Shown in pieces: positions 1 through 6,425 of a stretch of DNA of 12,164 nucleotides (positions within the stretch are counted from its first letter, which is position 1; every line of letters starts with the position of its first letter). Source of the DNA: Anaerolineae bacterium (lineage in GTDB: Bacteria > Chloroflexota > Anaerolineae > Promineifilales > Promineifilaceae). The notes beneath the pieces were generated by a model, which worked only from the letters and a program-made list of their open reading frames with translations, did no database searches and was not told where the DNA came from. Made by a program: the position numbers and the translations under genes. The DNA is taken from NCBI GenBank assembly GCA_028277515.1, contig JANQGC010000265.1, positions 1 through 12,164 of the forward strand, in the 5' to 3' direction.

Positions 1-365
1 AACACATCTTGATAGCTGGAGGTTTCACTGCCGCCCGGCTCATATTCCAGGGTGACACCGGGAATGTCAATGTTATCGCTCACCGACTGGTAAACATCAA
101 TCTCAGCCTGGTTGTCCGGCCGTGTCCGCCAGCGTAGGGTAATACCCTCTTCCATTTCTTCTGAAGTCTCGGCTTCTTCTCCAGCCGGTTCATCTGCTGG
201 TTCCTCAGCGCTTTCCTCTTCACTGGGGGCAGCCTCTTCAGCGGCAGGAGCTTCTTCTGGTTCGGCCGCCGGTTCATCCGCCGTTTCCTGGCCGCCGCAG
301 GCAGCCAAAATGAGGGAAAACATTAACATGGTGCCAATTATTAAAACAATATTTTTCTTTTTCAT
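1..365 (-). CDS. ABC transporter solute-binding lipoprotein, N-terminal part (runs off left edge)
   Basis: This is the beginning of a secreted lipoprotein; about 121 residues are in the window and no stop is reached. The N-terminus is a classic type II signal peptide: MKKKN, a hydrophobic stretch of about 16 residues, then the lipobox L20-A21-A22-C23, followed by Gly-Gly. Cys23 would be lipidated and anchor the protein outside the membrane. Residues 26-73 form a low-complexity acidic linker of Glu, Ala and Pro. From residue 75 a folded domain starts (ITLRW, then DVYQSV and VTLEYEPGG), which fits the first strand and helix of a family 1 (MalE/UgpB-like) binding protein. The start is supported by AAGGAG at 381-376, 10 bases upstream. 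It lies 138 bases downstream of the LacI-type repressor on the same strand, so it is a likely target of that repressor. The ligand is not predictable. Lipoprotein is certain; substrate-binding protein is likely from the N-terminal pattern and context. Confidence 0.85.
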   Translation of the reverse strand, partial: MKKKNIVLIIGTMLMFSLILAACGGQETADEPAAEPEEAPAAEEAAPSEEESAEEPADEPAGEEAETSEEMEEGITLRWRTRPDNQAEIDVYQSVSDNIDIPGVTLEYEPGGSETSSYQDV

Positions 366-413
366 GGATTCTTCTCTCCTTGATAAGGGATGAAATTTTT
401 CAACCTAACATCG

Positions 414-441
414 TTTATTTCAACTTGATATGGTCAGACAA
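414..441 (-). promoter_or_regulatory. Possible weak promoter for the binding-protein gene
   Basis: On the minus strand TTGTCT (441-436) and AATAAA (419-414) are separated by 16 bases, each matching four of six consensus positions. This lies in the gap between the repressor gene and the lipoprotein gene, about 50 bases upstream of the latter's start. No copy of the 1615-1644 palindrome is present here. The gene could equally be read from the repressor promoter. Confidence 0.25.
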
Positions 442-503
442 AGTATTAGATTTTCGGGATTGGGCAGCACCTCCTCATTGTTTGGGTTTGCTAATAAACT
501 GCT

Positions 504-1553
504 TCAGGGATTCTGCAGCAGTTGAGAATCTGTTGAGTCTGCTTCGTGTGACAAAGGAGCTGTCGACCGGCGAATAATCAATTCACCGGGCAGCAATAGA
601 TGTTCGTGTGCTATTTCCGGATCTTGAACAGCACGCACAAGCAAGCGTGCGGCTTCTCGCCCGATTTGCGAAAAATCCTGGCGAATCGTGGTCAGTGGCG
701 GCGCAAAATAAGCAGCCATTGGAATATCATCAACACCAATGACCGATAATTCCTCCGGCAACATCAGGCCGGCATCGCGAGCCGCACGCAATACGCCCAC
801 TCCCATATTGTCATTTTGAGCAAAGATTGCTGTCGGCCGTTCACCTCTCTTAAGAAATTGCTGAAAAGCGTTATACCCCGAATCGGGAAGCCAATTCCCT
901 TCTACAATAGGGGCGCTATACGCTTCTAAACCCGCATTTTCCATAGCTTGCAGGAACCCAATCGTGCGATCTTGGGTGCAATCTTCGCCCCTTGGACCGG
1001 TAACCATACCAATGCGCCGATGACCCAAATCCAGGAGATGTTGGGTTATTTGCATGGCGTCATTCACATCATCCAGGGCAACGGAGTCGGCCGATTCTGC
1101 ACGCGGCCGTGCCCCGGCAAAAACAACCGGATGCCCCTCCGGCAGATATTGATGGCGGTCATCGGCAAAAGGATTGATGATCATCATACCTTCCGTCCGC
1201 CCTGATTGGGCGAGGTCTTGAATCAATTGGCGAAAGGTTTCTGCGTCCGGTGCAGAAGCGGACATCAGAAAATAACCGTGCTCTCGCGCTTCGGCTTCTG
1301 CGGCGTTGATAATGCTGGCAAAGGTATAATCAGTCAGATTAGGAGAAAGGCAAGCCAGGTAGCCGCTGCGACCGCGGGCCATCGACTGCGCTAATGCATC
1401 AGGGCGATAATCGAGCACGGCAATTGCCTCTTCGACCTTTGCCCTGGTATTCGGCCGTACGGCCGTGCTGCCATTTATGACACGGGAAACAGTTTGGTGT
1501 GAAACACCAGCATAGGAAGCAACATCGCGGATGGTAACTTTTGAACGTGCCAT
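504..1553 (-). CDS. LacI-family transcriptional regulator
   Basis: A 349-residue repressor of the usual length for LacI/GalR proteins. Residues 6-27 are the helix-turn-helix (VTIRDVASYAGVSHQTVSRV, then IN), and residues 50-60 (YRPDALAQSMAR) are the hinge helix with the Leu-Ala pair that wedges into the centre of the operator. Residues 64-330 form the periplasmic-binding-protein-like effector domain: VVFAG near 143-147, GHRRIGMVTGP near 177-187, AIFAQND near 242-248, LSVIGVDD near 269-276, PLTTIRQD near 286-293, and the terminal RRSTAP. A 15-residue tail follows. The ligand is probably a sugar or derivative, which would release DNA binding. The start is the only in-frame ATG before an upstream stop, but no clear Shine-Dalgarno precedes it (CCCTTTTCT before the ATG), so translation may be inefficient, which is common for repressors. 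A strong promoter and palindrome sit about 60 bases upstream. Autoregulation and control of the downstream lipoprotein gene are inferred. Confidence 0.95.
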   Translation of the reverse strand: MARSKVTIRDVASYAGVSHQTVSRVINGSTAVRPNTRAKVEEAIAVLDYRPDALAQSMARGRSGYLACLSPNLTDYTFASIINAAEAEAREHGYFLMSASAPDAETFRQLIQDLAQSGRTEGMMIINPFADDRHQYLPEGHPVVFAGARPRAESADSVALDDVNDAMQITQHLLDLGHRRIGMVTGPRGEDCTQDRTIGFLQAMENAGLEAYSAPIVEGNWLPDSGYNAFQQFLKRGERPTAIFAQNDNMGVGVLRAARDAGLMLPEELSVIGVDDIPMAAYFAPPLTTIRQDFSQIGREAARLLVRAVQDPEIAHEHLLLPGELIIRRSTAPLSHEADSTDSQLLQNP

Positions 1554-1614
1554 AGAAAAGGGTACCGTGAGCTAATGAATCCAAAAATAATGGTAGATTT
1601 TAAAACCTCAATAA

Positions 1615-1644
1615 ATGTGACCGGTAACATGTTACCGGTCACAT
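1615..1644. promoter_or_regulatory. Perfect 30-bp palindrome, probable double LacI-type operator
   Basis: The sequence is a perfect inverted repeat with its axis between 1629 and 1630. Each half contains a 14-mer, TGTGACCGGTAACA (1616-1629) and its exact complement TGTTACCGGTCACA (1630-1643). Each 14-mer is itself nearly palindromic around a central CG (TGTnACCGGTnACA), the shape expected of a single LacI/GalR-family operator. The site may therefore be two operators placed head to tail, 14 bp centre to centre, or one extended site. It overlaps the last two bases of the -10 box and covers the expected transcription start of the repressor gene, so bound protein would block RNA polymerase. Confidence 0.85.
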
Positions 1645-1672
1645 AATAGCATACTTTGTGTTTAATTGTCAA
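1643..1672 (-). promoter_or_regulatory. Strong sigma-70-type promoter of the LacI-family gene
   Basis: On the minus strand there is a consensus -35 TTGACA (1672-1667), an 18-base spacer ending in TGC, and the -10 TATTAT (1648-1643). The TG one base before the -10 makes it an extended -10 promoter. The start point would fall near 1636, inside the palindrome, giving a leader of roughly 80 bases before the ATG at 1553. A near-consensus promoter overlaid by an operator is the usual layout for a tightly repressed gene. Confidence 0.75.
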
Positions 1673-1686
1673 GGATTAATTTTTAG

Positions 1687-1960
1687 ATGAGTGCAGTTAC
1701 GAATTGTATAAAACCGGGGGATTCGATTTGGGTCGGCCGGCGAATGGGTAGGGTTGGGCCGGCGCGGCATGATGTTGGCAGTAACCTTGACTTGCCCACC
1801 GCGCCGGCTCACCCTCCACGGCCAAGCGGCGCCTTGCCGGGCGAGGCAGGCGGGATGGATGGTTGCAGGCTCCCGGTAAGGTTTTGCCCCGCCGGCTTGT
1901 GCTGAGCCGGCCGAAGTATCCCGCCACTACGGCAATGATCGAATTAATTAGTTGTAGAAA
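1687..1960. repeat. Gene-free, hairpin-rich GC spacer with REP-like motif
   Basis: No credible gene is seen. Two blocks of inverted repeats fill most of it. The first pairs GCCGGCGCGG (1758-1767) with CCGCGCCGGC (1799-1808); pairing can be extended outward with bulges (GGG runs at 1746-1757 against CACCCTCC at 1810-1817). The second has outer arms GGCGGGAT (1849-1856) and ATCCCGCC (1918-1925) around an inner hairpin GCCGGCT (1891-1897) / AGCCGGC (1905-1911). The inner hairpin carries CTTGTGCTGAGC followed by CGAAGTA, which resembles a short dispersed palindromic motif that I recall from many bacterial genomes. Composition is more GC-rich than the AT-rich ends of the spacer (1645-1690, 1930-1960). 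It may shield the 3' end of the protease transcript. No T-tract follows on the minus strand, so it is not a classical terminator. Confidence 0.55.
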
Positions 1961-3769
1961 TTAAGGATTCAAACTCGCCGGCATATAAGCCTTAAAATTG
2001 AGTTCGGCTGTTGGATTTGGCGGCGCTCCTAAATATAAACGGCCGTGTCCATATTGCGTGTCCTGGCCAATCGGTCCCTGGTCAATGGCGCGGGTGATCA
2101 TAAAATTCTCCACCTCCTGCGGTGAGAAAGTTTCATAACCATCCAAGATCAGGGCCGCTGCCCCGGCAGCATGAGGCGCTGCCGCCGATGTCCCGGCGAA
2201 CACACCTGGTCCGTAACTCTCAGTGGAAACACCGGCATATGCGCTGAAATCCGGCTTGATTATCCCGCCATTCAGCGAACCCCCAAGCCCATTGGTCGGC
2301 CCCTGCGCGCTATAGCTTTCAAAGGTATAGGGGCTTATTGAATCAACCGCACCCATCGTGATCACATTCGCGGCATCGGCCAGGTTGGCCAGGCTGCGCT
2401 CATACACAAGCTCATCCAGCCGCGGCATCTTTGGTGTAAAAATGTCTAAATTTACATTTCTGCCGCCCCCCCGGCGCTGAATAGCATAACCATAAGGAGC
2501 CGTACCACCGCTGGTCGTCACAACCACACTTTCCGTCGGTGGTAGATCAAATTCAATTTGCGGGCGGTCGCTTGTCCCGATAACTTGCCTCTCACTGCCG
2601 TTCCAACGCCTAACATACAGCATATAATCCTCATTGTGCTGCGACCAATCATCCCAACGCAAGAAAACCGGTATTGAGAATCCCGGATTGAGCAGGTAAG
2701 CATTGCCATTGCCCGGTCCAAAATAATTCACCTCCTGGCTGCCGGAAAAATTATGGAAACCGTTGCCGTCCGGATCATTGAACAATCCGCCCCAATGGGA
2801 TTCGCGGTCATTTCCTGCCGCAGTAAACCAAACAATACCGTTAGCCTGCGCCTTGTTCACCAAGTCCGCAAAGTAGCCCGTGCCATCGCCCGGTGTCAGG
2901 TTATACCAACCAACTGAAGTGGAAATGACATCAACGCCCTGGCTGATCGCGTAGTTCACCGCCTGTTCCAAATCGAGATCAGTATTGATTTTTAATAGAT
3001 AGAGTTGAGCATCAGGAACGATATCGGCCACAATTTCGGCGCAGGCTGTACCATGTGGGCTGGTTCCATCGACCTGGCTGTCATTTTCGCCATCCACAAA
3101 ATTCTTCACAACCGTATTGGTCGGGAACTGGCTACCTAACAGGCCGCGATACCCGGAAAATCCGCCGTCAATGATGGCCACGCGAATGTTATGGCCTCGA
3201 TATCCGGCCTGCTGCCAAACATCCCCATTCATCGCCGATAAACCTTCAGTTTGAGCGGCAATATTAAATTCAACCAGGCGCGAGGGACGGCCGACAAAAT
3301 TCACAGACGGATCAGACGCTACACCCGGCACTCGATCAACCGGAATCCAGGCCTGCAATACGGGCTGTAGCTCACTGTGAGAGGACACAATGCCACCCGC
3401 ATTTTTAACCACCTGGGCAGCCGTTTCAATCTGGCCGGCGGCCGTATCCAATCGCACCTGTACCAGGCCATCTTCAATACGTAGCCCATCCCCATTTAGG
3501 CCGTTTCTACCTATTCGTGAATCCAGGCTGGTCAAAGCCTGGTCTAATTTACGATTATCCTTGCTCAAAGGACGAGCCATCTGAAAGGTATCCGGCGCAA
3601 TCAGTGCTTCATCCGGTAGGCTAACCGCCGGCTGATCAGCATCAAAGATGATATGCTCATTTGCTTCGGCCGATTGGCTAAAATTAAATAGCAAAACCAG
3701 GAAAACGAATAAAAATAAAATCGTTAATCGTAGGCTGGTATTTTTTTTATATAAACCCGAAAAAGGCAT
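1961..3769 (-). CDS. Secreted subtilisin-like serine protease (S8 family) with large insertion
   Basis: Numbering counts from the upstream ATG at 3799; the preferred start is Met11 at 3769. Residues 11-46 form a signal peptide: Lys-rich start, a hydrophobic core LTILFLFVFLVLLF, and an AEA-like cleavage site. Residues 47-180 look like a propeptide. The catalytic set is complete: Asp211 in VAIIDGG, His249 in SPHGTACAE, oxyanion Asn330 in FTAAGND, and nucleophile Ser538 in AGTSAAAPHAAGAAALIL. Between the Asn and the Ser blocks lies an insertion of roughly 130 residues (about 336-470), rich in Trp, Tyr, Gly and Asn. It starts with DPDGNG, a possible calcium loop, and looks like an inserted beta-sandwich. 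The C-terminus ends KAYMPASLNP, an aromatic/Met-Pro tail without LPxTG. The product is an extracellular or cell-surface endopeptidase; its substrate is unknown. It is divergent from the MFS operon and apparently monocistronic. Confidence 0.93.
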   Translation of the reverse strand: MPFSGLYKKNTSLRLTILFLFVFLVLLFNFSQSAEANEHIIFDADQPAVSLPDEALIAPDTFQMARPLSKDNRKLDQALTSLDSRIGRNGLNGDGLRIEDGLVQVRLDTAAGQIETAAQVVKNAGGIVSSHSELQPVLQAWIPVDRVPGVASDPSVNFVGRPSRLVEFNIAAQTEGLSAMNGDVWQQAGYRGHNIRVAIIDGGFSGYRGLLGSQFPTNTVVKNFVDGENDSQVDGTSPHGTACAEIVADIVPDAQLYLLKINTDLDLEQAVNYAISQGVDVISTSVGWYNLTPGDGTGYFADLVNKAQANGIVWFTAAGNDRESHWGGLFNDPDGNGFHNFSGSQEVNYFGPGNGNAYLLNPGFSIPVFLRWDDWSQHNEDYMLYVRRWNGSERQVIGTSDRPQIEFDLPPTESVVVTTSGGTAPYGYAIQRRGGGRNVNLDIFTPKMPRLDELVYERSLANLADAANVITMGAVDSISPYTFESYSAQGPTNGLGGSLNGGIIKPDFSAYAGVSTESYGPGVFAGTSAAAPHAAGAAALILDGYETFSPQEVENFMITRAIDQGPIGQDTQYGHGRLYLGAPPNPTAELNFKAYMPASLNP

Positions 3770-3776
3770 CGTAAAT

Positions 3777-3780
3777 CTCC
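3777..3780 (-). promoter_or_regulatory. Ribosome-binding site that selects Met11 as protease start
   Basis: On the minus strand TTGGAG ends at 3777 and is followed by seven bases and the ATG at 3769. The longer candidate start at 3799 is preceded only by GTGGGAT followed by an A-rich stretch, a poor site. Starting at 3769 also gives a compact signal peptide with basic residues close to the hydrophobic core. The 3799 start remains possible and would add ten residues. Confidence 0.6.
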
Positions 3781-4083
3781 AACTTTTTTGTGAATCCATT
3801 TTTTCAATTTATCCCACTGAGTCAGTATATTAGCGAGAAGGTTGAAGCCGGCTTTTTTTTCTTATGCACTATTCACTCAGATATCCGAAGTTTCCCAAGT
3901 CGCGGCTACGGATCGATGTAACCGAAATTTCAAAATTTCGCTCCCCGGCGCGATAAGAAATCGCGGGTCAGATTTGGCGCTCGGCCTACTTTGCTCCTAC
4001 ATCCCCACTACACCTGGCGCAAATGCCCGATCCTCCCCTGTCCACACTGGATACGGTTCGCAATATGATGTGCGGCATCTGTT

Positions 4084-4112
4084 TTTTTCTCTTTGAATTA
4101 ATTCATTATAAT
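4084..4112 (+). promoter_or_regulatory. Probable promoter of the MFS-SDR operon
   Basis: A perfect -10 box TATAAT is at 4107-4112. The -35 position 17 bases upstream (4084-4089) is a T-rich TTTTTC with little resemblance to TTGACA, so activity may rely on the -10 or on an activator. It would give a leader of about 90 bases. Confidence 0.45.
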
Positions 4113-4198
4113 AGGGTACTTGATCCCAACTCAGATAATAATTTTAGGTCAAGCGCCCAGGTTTTATCAATTCCGAACGAGCATACCAATCGAATTCC

Positions 4199-4204
4199 AG
4201 GAGG
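4199..4204 (+). promoter_or_regulatory. Strong Shine-Dalgarno of the MFS gene
   Basis: AGGAGG at 4199-4204 lies 6 bases before the ATG at 4211 and is followed by a second overlapping GAGG. This is the strongest ribosome-binding site in the window and fixes the start of the transporter gene. Confidence 0.75.
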
Positions 4205-4210
4205 AGGAAG

Positions 4211-5563
4211 ATGACATCCAAAAACCTTGCATCAACTGTCACCAAACGACAGCGTTGGGCCTGGTATCTTTACGATTTTGGCAATTCAGCCTACGCGGCC
4301 GTCGTCCTCCTCGCCGTTTTTTCAGCCTATTTCCAGGGAGAAGTGGTCGGCGGATCAGAAGGGACTCGCCTTTGGGGCTTGGCCGTCGGCATTGCCATGC
4401 TCATCGTTGCCGTGACCGCCCCCTTTCTAGGAGCTATCGCCGACTTTTCCGGTGTGAAGAAGCGATTCCTCGCTTTCTACACGGTCATGGCCATCATCTT
4501 TACCGCTGCTTTATTCTTCTCCGAACCGGGGCGCGTCGTGATGAGCATGCTCTTCTTCATCCTGGCCGAAGTAGGCTATCGCAGCGCACAAGTCTTTTAC
4601 AACGGATTTTTGCCCGAAATCGCTGATCCGGACGATATCGGCCGCGTTTCCGGCACAGGCTGGGCTGTTGGTACGGCCGGTGGTGTCATTTGCCTGCTGA
4701 TTATCCTCCCATTGATTATCATCATCGGTGGCAGTTTCGTCGTCCGTCTTACACTTGTGATCACGGCTGTCTTCTTTGCCGTCTCTACCCTGCCCCTCTT
4801 TCTTTGGCTGCCGGAAAAAACTAAAAAACAGAAATTGCCGCAAGGCGAAAATTATCTCTCTATCGCCATCAAACAATTAACCAACACCATAAAAACTGCT
4901 GGGACCTTCAAAGAATTCGTGAAATTCATGATCGCCTTCCTGATCTACAACGATGGTGTGATGATGGCCCTGGATTTTGCCGCCATCCTGGGCGCGGTCT
5001 TATTTGGCATCGAACAGCAAGGACTGATCATTTTCGTTATATTGGTGCAGATCACCAATGTCATCGGTGCCTTGTTTTTCGGCCGTTGGGTGGACAAATT
5101 CGGCGGCAAGCGTTCCTTAATCCTGGCTATCACAATGATGATCGTCACCACCTTCATCCTGTTTTTCAACACCACTGCCACCGGTTTTTACGTGGTTGGT
5201 GCACTGGCTGGCTTTGCGATGGCCGGCATCCAATCGGTCAGTCGCACCATGGTTGGCATGTTCAGCCCGCCTGGAAAAAGCGCGGAGTTTTATGGTTTTT
5301 TCGCCTTAACCGGTCGCACATCTTCCTTCATCGGCCCGGCCATCTTCGGCATCCTCGCCGCTGAAGCCGCCCTATGGTACATGGCTCAGGGCCAGCCGGC
5401 CGAAATTGCCGACCAGTCCGGACATCGCCTGGCCGTTCTCTCCATCGCCGCCTTCCTTCTGGTGGGGATGATCGCTCTCTTATTTGTCAATGAGGACAAA
5501 GCCCGCGCTGCAGCCAATCACACAGAAACCATAGAATTATCAACCCATATCAAGGGAGCTTAG
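4211..5563 (+). CDS. MFS transporter, Atg22/UMF1-like (YxiO type)
   Basis: A 450-residue integral membrane protein with about twelve hydrophobic helices (roughly 23-43, 55-75, 85-105, 108-128, 150-175, 178-200, 240-265, 270-292, 300-320, 325-345, 365-385, 407-427). Family marks are the N-terminal WAWYLYDFGNSAYAAV (16-31), NGFLPEIAD (131-139), GRVSGTGWAVGTAGG (144-158), FLIYNDGVMM (243-252), GRWVDKFGGKRS (291-302, the MFS loop motif) and FYGFFALTGRTSSFIGP (360-376). These match the Atg22/UMF1 branch of the major facilitator superfamily, whose yeast founder exports amino acids from the vacuole; bacterial members are mostly uncharacterised. A long cytoplasmic loop (201-238) rich in Lys and Gln divides the halves. 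The stop is one base before the SDR start, so the two are co-transcribed. The substrate is not predictable; the neighbours suggest a small metabolite handled by the dehydrogenase. Confidence 0.9.
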   Translation: MTSKNLASTVTKRQRWAWYLYDFGNSAYAAVVLLAVFSAYFQGEVVGGSEGTRLWGLAVGIAMLIVAVTAPFLGAIADFSGVKKRFLAFYTVMAIIFTAALFFSEPGRVVMSMLFFILAEVGYRSAQVFYNGFLPEIADPDDIGRVSGTGWAVGTAGGVICLLIILPLIIIIGGSFVVRLTLVITAVFFAVSTLPLFLWLPEKTKKQKLPQGENYLSIAIKQLTNTIKTAGTFKEFVKFMIAFLIYNDGVMMALDFAAILGAVLFGIEQQGLIIFVILVQITNVIGALFFGRWVDKFGGKRSLILAITMMIVTTFILFFNTTATGFYVVGALAGFAMAGIQSVSRTMVGMFSPPGKSAEFYGFFALTGRTSSFIGPAIFGILAAEAALWYMAQGQPAEIADQSGHRLAVLSIAAFLLVGMIALLFVNEDKARAAANHTETIELSTHIKGA

Positions 5564-5564
5564 A

Positions 5565-6395
5565 GTGAAAGAATTATCAGGAAAAGTCGCATTAATCACC
5601 GGTGCAGGACGCAAACGGGGCATCGGTGCAGCGATTGCCCGCGAGTTGGCCGAGCATGGAGCTGATATTGTGATCAGCGATCTATGCGCCCCGCCATCCG
5701 ATTTACCTCATGGTGGGAATCCTGCCTGGGAAGAATTGCAAGGGGTAGCGGATGAAATTGGCGGTTACGGCCAGAAAACGCTGTCCATCAAAGCTGACAT
5801 CACCCAATCGGCCGATGTGCAGGCGATGATCAAACAGGTTGAAGAAGCATTCGGCCGTCTGGACATCCTGGTCAACAATGCCGGGGCGATCATCGGTCCC
5901 GCTCCCGTGCGCTATATGGCCGAAGAAGCGTGGCGAAAAATGATGGACATCAACGCCACAGGCGTTTTCCTCTGCTGCCACCATGCTCTACCACTCATGC
6001 TTAAACAGCCTGCCGGCGCCCGGATCATCAATATATCCTCAATTGCCGCCGTTCGACCGCGCATTTTCATGTCTGCTTATGCCGCTGCCAAGGCGGCGGT
6101 CATCGCGCTCACCCAATCTCTGGCCCAAGAGTTAGGTGAGTTCGGCATCACCGTGAATGCCATCCTCCCCGGTGACATTGATACCGAGATGAAACAATGG
6201 GGTATGAATTTAGAATCAGTCGTCAAGGGAGAAGAATACGATCGGGTCGTTTCATCGCTTATCGAACGTATCCCTGTCGGCCGGCTGGGTTTGCCCTCCG
6301 ATGTAGCCCGCCTGGTCTCCTTCCTAACATCCGGTAGAGCCGAGTTCATCACCGGCCAGGCAATAAACGTCACCGGTGGCCGGGAATTGTCCTGA
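5565..6395 (+). CDS. Short-chain dehydrogenase/reductase (SDR family)
   Basis: A 276-residue classical SDR. The cofactor loop is TGAGRKRGIG (12-21), two residues longer than the usual TGxxxGIG. Asp39 at the end of strand 2 favours NAD(H) over NADP(H). NNAG is at 104-107, and the active site consists of Asn130 (DINATG), Ser159 (NISS), Tyr172 and Lys176 (YAAAK). PG at 202-203 begins the substrate lid, and the C-terminus has the usual ITGQAINVTGG (262-272). The enzyme would interconvert a hydroxyl and a carbonyl group; sugar, polyol or 3-oxoacyl substrates are all possible. The start is GTG at 5565, preceded by GGGAG (5554-5558) with 6 bases of spacing. A two-gene operon with the MFS transporter is nearly certain from the 1-base gap. 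It converges on the PHP gene 30 bases away. Confidence 0.93.
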   Translation: MKELSGKVALITGAGRKRGIGAAIARELAEHGADIVISDLCAPPSDLPHGGNPAWEELQGVADEIGGYGQKTLSIKADITQSADVQAMIKQVEEAFGRLDILVNNAGAIIGPAPVRYMAEEAWRKMMDINATGVFLCCHHALPLMLKQPAGARIINISSIAAVRPRIFMSAYAAAKAAVIALTQSLAQELGEFGITVNAILPGDIDTEMKQWGMNLESVVKGEEYDRVVSSLIERIPVGRLGLPSDVARLVSFLTSGRAEFITGQAINVTGGRELS

Positions 6396-6425
6396 AAGGA
6401 AACTGGTCCTTAAAAGCACACTCGT

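Larger units (their letters stand above)
3800..4210. other. Divergent intergenic region with inverted repeats, no gene
   Basis: This separates the protease (minus) from the MFS operon (plus). No ORF here has a good start or a family signature. Two clean inverted repeats are visible: CGAAATTT (3923-3930) and AAATTTCG (3933-3940) around two bases, and CGCGAT (3949-3954) with ATCGCG (3960-3965) around the loop AAGAA. They sit 8 bases apart and could form consecutive hairpins. The right part (4081-4210) is AT-rich and holds the probable promoter and leader of the MFS gene. A minus-strand TAATAT (3832-3827) is a weak -10 candidate for the protease, without a good -35. Confidence 0.55.

Noticed and set aside
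112..393. Plus-strand Ser/Ala-rich frame at the left edge
   Set aside because: It is the antisense shadow of the Glu/Ala-rich linker of the minus-strand lipoprotein.
468..476. Very strong Shine-Dalgarno-like sequence (GAGGAGGTG, minus strand) between repressor and lipoprotein genes
   Set aside because: No ATG, GTG or TTG follows at a useful distance; the longest frame from a nearby CTG is about 15 codons. No gene can be supported.
1687..1927. Overlapping small reading frames on both strands in the GC-rich spacer
   Set aside because: They arise from GC-rich inverted repeats, have no ribosome-binding site or domain, and are Pro/Arg/Gly rich, typical of spurious frames.
3844..3858. AGCCGGCT followed by eight T as an intrinsic terminator
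   Set aside because: The palindrome has no loop and there is no plus-strand gene upstream that would need termination.
3842..4214. Two small plus-strand frames upstream of the MFS gene
   Set aside because: No Shine-Dalgarno, no recognisable sequence, and the second overlaps the likely promoter, leader and ribosome-binding site of the transporter.
6396..6411. Small hairpin (AAGGA / TCCTT, loop of six) between the converging SDR and PHP genes as a bidirectional terminator
   Set aside because: Only five base pairs and no T-tract on either strand; too weak to call.
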